The notes under the pieces were generated by a model. That model was not told where the DNA came from. It ran no database searches and saw only the letters and a list, made by a program, of their open reading frames with translations. From assembly GCA_964542855.1 (NCBI GenBank), contig CAZIWJ010000052.1:1-17871 (forward strand): 17,871 bases of DNA, read 5' to 3'. Source of the DNA: CAZIWJ01 sp964542855 (lineage in GTDB: Bacteria > Bacteroidota > Bacteroidia > Cytophagales > Cyclobacteriaceae). Made by a program: the position numbers and the translations under genes. This document shows positions 15,677-17,871 of the stretch, one piece after another (position 1 is the first letter of the stretch; every line of letters begins with the position of its first letter).

Positions 15677-15960
15677 GATCTTCGATTATATTTCGCTTTA
15701 ACAATGTATACACCGTATGATTTATCCTTGATGTGCAAACCCTTTCTCTGCATTAATGCCGAATAGGTAAGTCCACCCCCTACGGTGACAAATGCGGTAA
15801 TAGCACCCGCCAGAAGGCCGACCGTTGAGAAAACAACCATAGTGGACAGCAAACCAAGTAATAAAGATCCAACGCCGATGTAAATGAACTTACCCTTAAA
15901 CATTTTGAATACAAGGGGCCGTTGTAACCCCTTGTACAGATTGTAGTTTTTCTTCGACAT
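15673..15960 (-). CDS. traF: Conjugative transfer protein TraF (DUF4133, VirB3-like)
   Basis: This 95-residue membrane protein opens with YNLYKGLQRPLVFKMFKGKFI, the hallmark of DUF4133, and has two membrane helices (about 25-44 and 46-66) with a Gly-rich turn and the ending KDKSYGVYIVKAKYNRR. It corresponds to VirB3, which partners VirB4; here the gene is coupled to traG by an ATGA overlap, as in VirB3-VirB4 pairs. The frame stays open to 16071, but that part runs through the TraE gene in another frame, and the ATG at 15960, two bases after the TraE stop, gives the family-typical N-terminus. Confidence 0.9.
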   Translation of the reverse strand: MSKKNYNLYKGLQRPLVFKMFKGKFIYIGVGSLLLGLLSTMVVFSTVGLLAGAITAFVTVGGGLTYSALMQRKGLHIKDKSYGVYIVKAKYNRRS

Positions 15961-15962
15961 GG

Positions 15963-16295
15963 TTAGACCCCGAAAAAAGCCCGGATGACCACACCTACAG
16001 TTACAAGGAACAGACAGGCTCCTATCCAACCCATAAGGCTTTTCTGAACATCCTGATCGCCCGAATTCCATTTGATGTAAACCCTGACACCGCCAATCAA
16101 ACCTACTAATGCCCCGATAATAAGAATCATGTTAGCAACCGGATCGACATAGGTTGTCAATTCCGTAGAAGCCGATTCCAGCCCTGCCACTCCCTGGGCT
16201 AACGTGGACGTAGCGGTTGCTGACAGTAGAAGCAAGGTGCCCGTTATCCGTTTTCCCTGACCTGGATTGCTTTTTTTAGAAACTAAATTGTTCAT
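15963..16295 (-). CDS. traE: Conjugative transfer protein TraE (DUF4134, VirB2/TrbC-like pilin)
   Basis: This 110-residue protein has a signal-like segment (16-33, ending TLAQ), a short polar loop, and two membrane helices (about 53-75 and 89-108) around the loop YIKWNSGDQDVQKSLMGW, which is typical of DUF4134. By size, topology and place before TraF and TraG it is the VirB2/TrbC pilin counterpart. The WxGxxD-like loop text and a C-terminal VVIRAFFGV match the family. The start at 16295 has no competitor. It lies 42 bases downstream of the acidic membrane-protein gene and two bases before traF. Confidence 0.9.
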   Translation of the reverse strand: MNNLVSKKSNPGQGKRITGTLLLLSATATSTLAQGVAGLESASTELTTYVDPVANMILIIGALVGLIGGVRVYIKWNSGDQDVQKSLMGWIGACLFLVTVGVVIRAFFGV

Positions 16296-16337
16296 CTGAA
16301 TTATGTTATGGTTAAGAATTGTGTTACACTATCTTCA

Positions 16338-16763
16338 TTAGGGTACCATGGCAGCACGGTATCGCCTGGCTGCATCCTGTCTGCTTTGAGCCAGAATTTC
16401 ATCAAAAGAGAATTCAAGGTCTGCTTCTACCGGATCGTGAGAAATTCCATCCAGGTCATGATCGCCTTGCATGGTCTCCAGTAGCTCGTCCAGCTCGTTT
16501 TTTTTCCCCTGACTATCCCTTTCATCCGGTGGTTGTTCTCCGGTTTTACCAGCTATAAAGAAATCCTCTTCCTCAGCGGGCCGGTTCACTTCTTCCGGAA
16601 TTCGAACTTCTTCTTCGCCATCCAGCAGGTCAGCAAGGTTGATTTCTTCTACCTCGTCCTGGCGCTTGACTTTTCTGACCGACAGCAGGTCCCTTAAAAT
16701 GTTAAAAAGATACCAGATCAGGTAAACCGTTGTTATCATTTTGATGAATAATAGCCAGTCCAT
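16338..16763 (-). CDS. Acidic one-pass membrane protein, first gene of the tra run
   Basis: This 141-residue protein has an N-terminal membrane helix (about 3-22: WLLFIKMITTVYLIWYLFNI). A short basic stretch (RKVKR) follows and then a long, strongly acidic and probably disordered cytoplasmic tail (DEVEEINLADLLDGEEEVRIPEE-like, with later DHDLDG and EADLEFSFDEILAQS). No family is recognised from sequence, although small membrane proteins of this kind precede traE in Bacteroidota transfer operons, in the traC/traD area of CTnDOT. The ATG at 16763 is chosen; the frame continues to a TTG at 16844, but that would give a 27-residue extension running through the palindromes. An acidic tail could bind a basic partner such as the relaxosome or a regulator (inference). 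Confidence 0.65.
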   Translation of the reverse strand: MDWLLFIKMITTVYLIWYLFNILRDLLSVRKVKRQDEVEEINLADLLDGEEEVRIPEEVNRPAEEEDFFIAGKTGEQPPDERDSQGKKNELDELLETMQGDHDLDGISHDPVEADLEFSFDEILAQSRQDAARRYRAAMVP

Positions 16764-16830
16764 AGGGTATGTGTTTTTTTGCTTCTTTTCGTTTGAAAGA
16801 CTGGCGCAAGAATATAGAATGCTGGAATAG

Positions 16831-16876
16831 TTGGGTACACCCAAACAAGGTGAGAGATTTCACCCTTCAACGGGTG
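16831..16876. promoter_or_regulatory. Cluster of overlapping inverted repeats upstream of the tra operon
   Basis: Three dyads follow each other. TTGGGT-AC-ACCCAA at 16831-16844 is a near-perfect operator-like palindrome. GGTGA (16849-16853) can pair with TCACC (16860-16864). TCACCC (16860-16865) can instead pair with GGGTGA (16872-16877) around a six-base loop. The last two are mutually exclusive because they share TCACC. They lie 68-115 bases upstream of the ATG at 16763. A possible minus-strand -7 element is TATTCTTG (complement of 16807-16814), one base from TAnnTTTG, without a well-spaced -33. The pattern suggests a repressor site or an attenuator-like leader, but no regulator is visible in the window. 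Confidence 0.4.
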
Positions 16877-16931
16877 AGGCTATTGTTTTAACAGAACAGG
16901 TAAATATGCTCGACCTGGTCATTATAATTAG

Positions 16932-17183
16932 TCAAATTTTTTCTGTGTTGGGAGACATTTTTTTACTCTTGTAATTAGAAAATGATGGACTAACAATTTC
17001 TCCAGTTACTGACCATGCTTTTTTAGGTATCTCAAGCAATGACCTTTCAAACCAGGATAGGAAAAGCTCACTTTTACCCGTCAGGATCATTTCAATAATA
17101 GAGGTTATCGCTTTTTTCTGTTGTTCAGGAGGGGCAATCCGTTCGTTGATTCTGCCGGTGTATAAAGTCTGATCACGATTTTC
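16932..17183 (-). pseudogene. Downstream part of a split gene, in the +1 frame
   Basis: After the stop of the 86-codon frame at 17173, the next frame is open for 84 codons from 17183 to a TGA at 16932. It reads as protein-like text: YTGRINERIAPPEQQKKA, IIEMILTGKSELFLSWFERS, LLEIPKKAWSVTGEIV. There is no ATG, GTG or TTG at its beginning; the first ATG is at 17090. A change of one A in the run AAAA (minus strand, 17182-17179) would join both frames into a protein of about 167 residues. So this is either a frameshifted gene, a programmed +1 shift, a sequencing error, or a 52-residue gene starting at 17090. No family is recognised. Confidence 0.5.
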
Positions 17184-17433
17184 TCAAAAGTTCAACCAGC
17201 TCATGCTCGCTTTGCCGGATGGACTGGTATAATTCCATGGCTCTGGTTACTTCTTGCTGGTCTAGCAAAAAATAGCTTTTAAGGGTATCCTGTAATTCTT
17301 TTTCATTTTCTGGAGTGAAGAACGAGTAGTCAAAGACATTACGGTCAGCCAGGTAAGACCGGAAAACCTTCTTTTTCTCTTTTACCTCCCTGACTATTTG
17401 TCTAATTGACTCGCTATTTTGGTCAGCTCCCAC
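17173..17433 (-). CDS. Small helical protein of unknown function, likely N-terminal part of a split gene
   Basis: This 86-residue protein starts at a GTG (complement of 17431-17433); a TAA lies six codons upstream in frame, so no longer start exists. It is charged and helical: SIRQIVREVKEKKKVFRSYLADR, then NEKELQDTLKSYFLLDQQEVTRAMELYQS, and ends HELVELLRKS. The text resembles small intracellular helical proteins, but I recognise no family. It stops abruptly where an open neighbouring frame begins, which suggests that the native product is longer (see the entry at 16932). It is the gene furthest upstream of the tra run, separated from it by 168 bases, and could be either its first gene or an independent regulator. 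Confidence 0.5.
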   Translation of the reverse strand: MGADQNSESIRQIVREVKEKKKVFRSYLADRNVFDYSFFTPENEKELQDTLKSYFLLDQQEVTRAMELYQSIRQSEHELVELLRKS

Positions 17434-17489
17434 GGCGTTTAATTTCTTTAATTATAACTTTTGAACGCTATCAATCAAATCAGATTATT

Positions 17490-17504
17490 TTACAAGTTTT
17501 GTAA
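17490..17504. promoter_or_regulatory. 15-base dyad upstream of the GTG-start gene
   Basis: TTACAA-GTT-TTGTAA is a perfect inverted repeat with a three-base centre, 57 bases upstream of the GTG at 17433. It could be an operator for a small dimeric regulator. No matching site was noticed elsewhere in the window. Confidence 0.3.
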
Positions 17505-17628
17505 GGCTGGTATACAAGAAAAAATGTGGCTAATCTATGCAAGCTAACTCCTAATAATCCTTATCCTTCGAGTGAGCAGATTATTTTTATGATGAAACCT
17601 TATCGCTTTTCCTGGGAATTAGTAATAA

Positions 17629-17641
17629 TTAGCCGGGCTAA
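17629..17641. repeat. 13-base palindrome
   Basis: TTAGCC-G-GGCTAA is symmetric around one base. On the minus strand a T-rich stretch follows, so it might be a weak terminator for a gene entering from the right edge; on the plus strand A's follow, which does not fit a terminator. Confidence 0.25.
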
Positions 17642-17871
17642 AAAACCTTTGTTAATATCCTTTCTGGCTATTTCCCATCCACGCTGCTGTAAAGAGCACC
17701 ATTAACCTGAGATTAAATAAAATAGCCTGTTGAACACCTGAAAATAGTAAGTCCTGAATTTGTCATACTAGCTACTAAAATTCCTTTTTTTGCTGAGCTT
17801 TTAAAAGAGTAATATTATTTATTTTTTATTTAATTATTTATTATTTAGAGTAGCGTAAGTTACTGATAAAC

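Larger units (their letters stand above)
17434..17871. other. A+T-rich intergenic region with palindromes, no convincing gene
   Basis: This 438-base stretch has no gene I can support. It holds the dyad TTACAA-GTT-TTGTAA at 17490-17504, the palindrome TTAGCC-G-GGCTAA at 17629-17641, CTTTTAAAAG at 17798-17807 and a 38-base run made only of A and T (17810-17847). A short plus-strand frame (17589-17705, 38 codons) and minus-strand frames are present but not persuasive. The region may contain a promoter for the gene at 17173, or border sequences of the element. Confidence 0.5.

Noticed and set aside
16764..16844. 27-residue N-terminal extension of the acidic membrane protein from a TTG
   Set aside because: It uses a TTG inside the palindrome and puts a polar segment before the membrane helix; the ATG at 16763 is simpler.
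17609..17703. Minus-strand frame reading LQQRGWEIARKDINKGFLARL without a start
   Set aside because: About 33 codons between stops, no start codon and no recognisable family; possibly a remnant, but support is too weak.
17589..17705. Plus-strand 38-codon frame starting MMKPYRFSWELV
   Set aside because: Short, no membrane or domain pattern, it spans a palindrome, and its last residues (HPRCCKEHH) look like chance translation.
1..17871. Search for CRISPR arrays, tRNA or rRNA genes and insertion-sequence ends
   Set aside because: No regularly spaced repeats, no cloverleaf-like or rRNA text and no transposase frames were seen.

Overview
The window is a large part of a conjugative DNA-transfer region from a member of the Bacteroidota. 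The evidence is the set and order of genes: TraE, TraF, TraG, VirB5-like proteins, TraJ, TraK, a TraL-position protein, TraM, TraN and a TraO-position protein are the CTnDOT-type ('Bac_Flav_CT') type IV secretion system known only from this phylum. Non-Bacteroides features, such as the gene block around the coupling protein, suggest an environmental Cytophagia-like host, but that is inference. No integrase, replication protein, partition gene or relaxase lies inside the window, so plasmid and integrative element cannot be told apart.

Layout, read along the minus strand from right to left. At 16932-17433 is an unrecognised small gene that appears split by a one-base frameshift. A regulatory-looking interval (16764-16931) with overlapping inverted repeats follows. 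Then comes one tight run of minus-strand genes from 16763 down to 1582, many joined by ATGA stop/start overlaps. It encodes an acidic one-pass membrane protein, TraE (DUF4134), TraF (DUF4133), the TraG/VirB4 ATPase, two tandem paralogous VirB5/TrbJ-like exported proteins, a third exported protein of unknown type, TraJ (VirB6-like), TraK (VirB8-like), a TraL-position protein, TraM (VirB10-like), TraN (VirB9-like, DUF4138) and an exported TraO-position protein. After this envelope machine come the VirD4-like coupling ATPase, a DUF3945-like protein, a Toprim/primase-like protein without zinc-ligand cysteines, and a membrane protein with a bacterial PH domain.

The left part breaks the pattern. 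A two-gene plus-strand cassette (792-1535) converges on the end of the tra run. It is much richer in A+T and encodes a small exported helical protein and a very phenylalanine-rich two-pass membrane peptide. Its function is unknown, and its position makes it an accessory or exclusion/immunity candidate. A 344-base gap (448-791) separates it from a minus-strand relaxosome accessory protein (25-447), whose relaxase partner is probably just beyond the left edge. That gap is the best place for oriT.

Taken together: the relaxosome protein and an unseen relaxase would process oriT, the VirD4-like ATPase would pass the complex to the TraE-TraO channel powered by TraG, and the Toprim/DUF3945/PH genes probably act on DNA processing or establishment. 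The right end (17434-17871) is A+T-rich, contains palindromes and shows no convincing gene.
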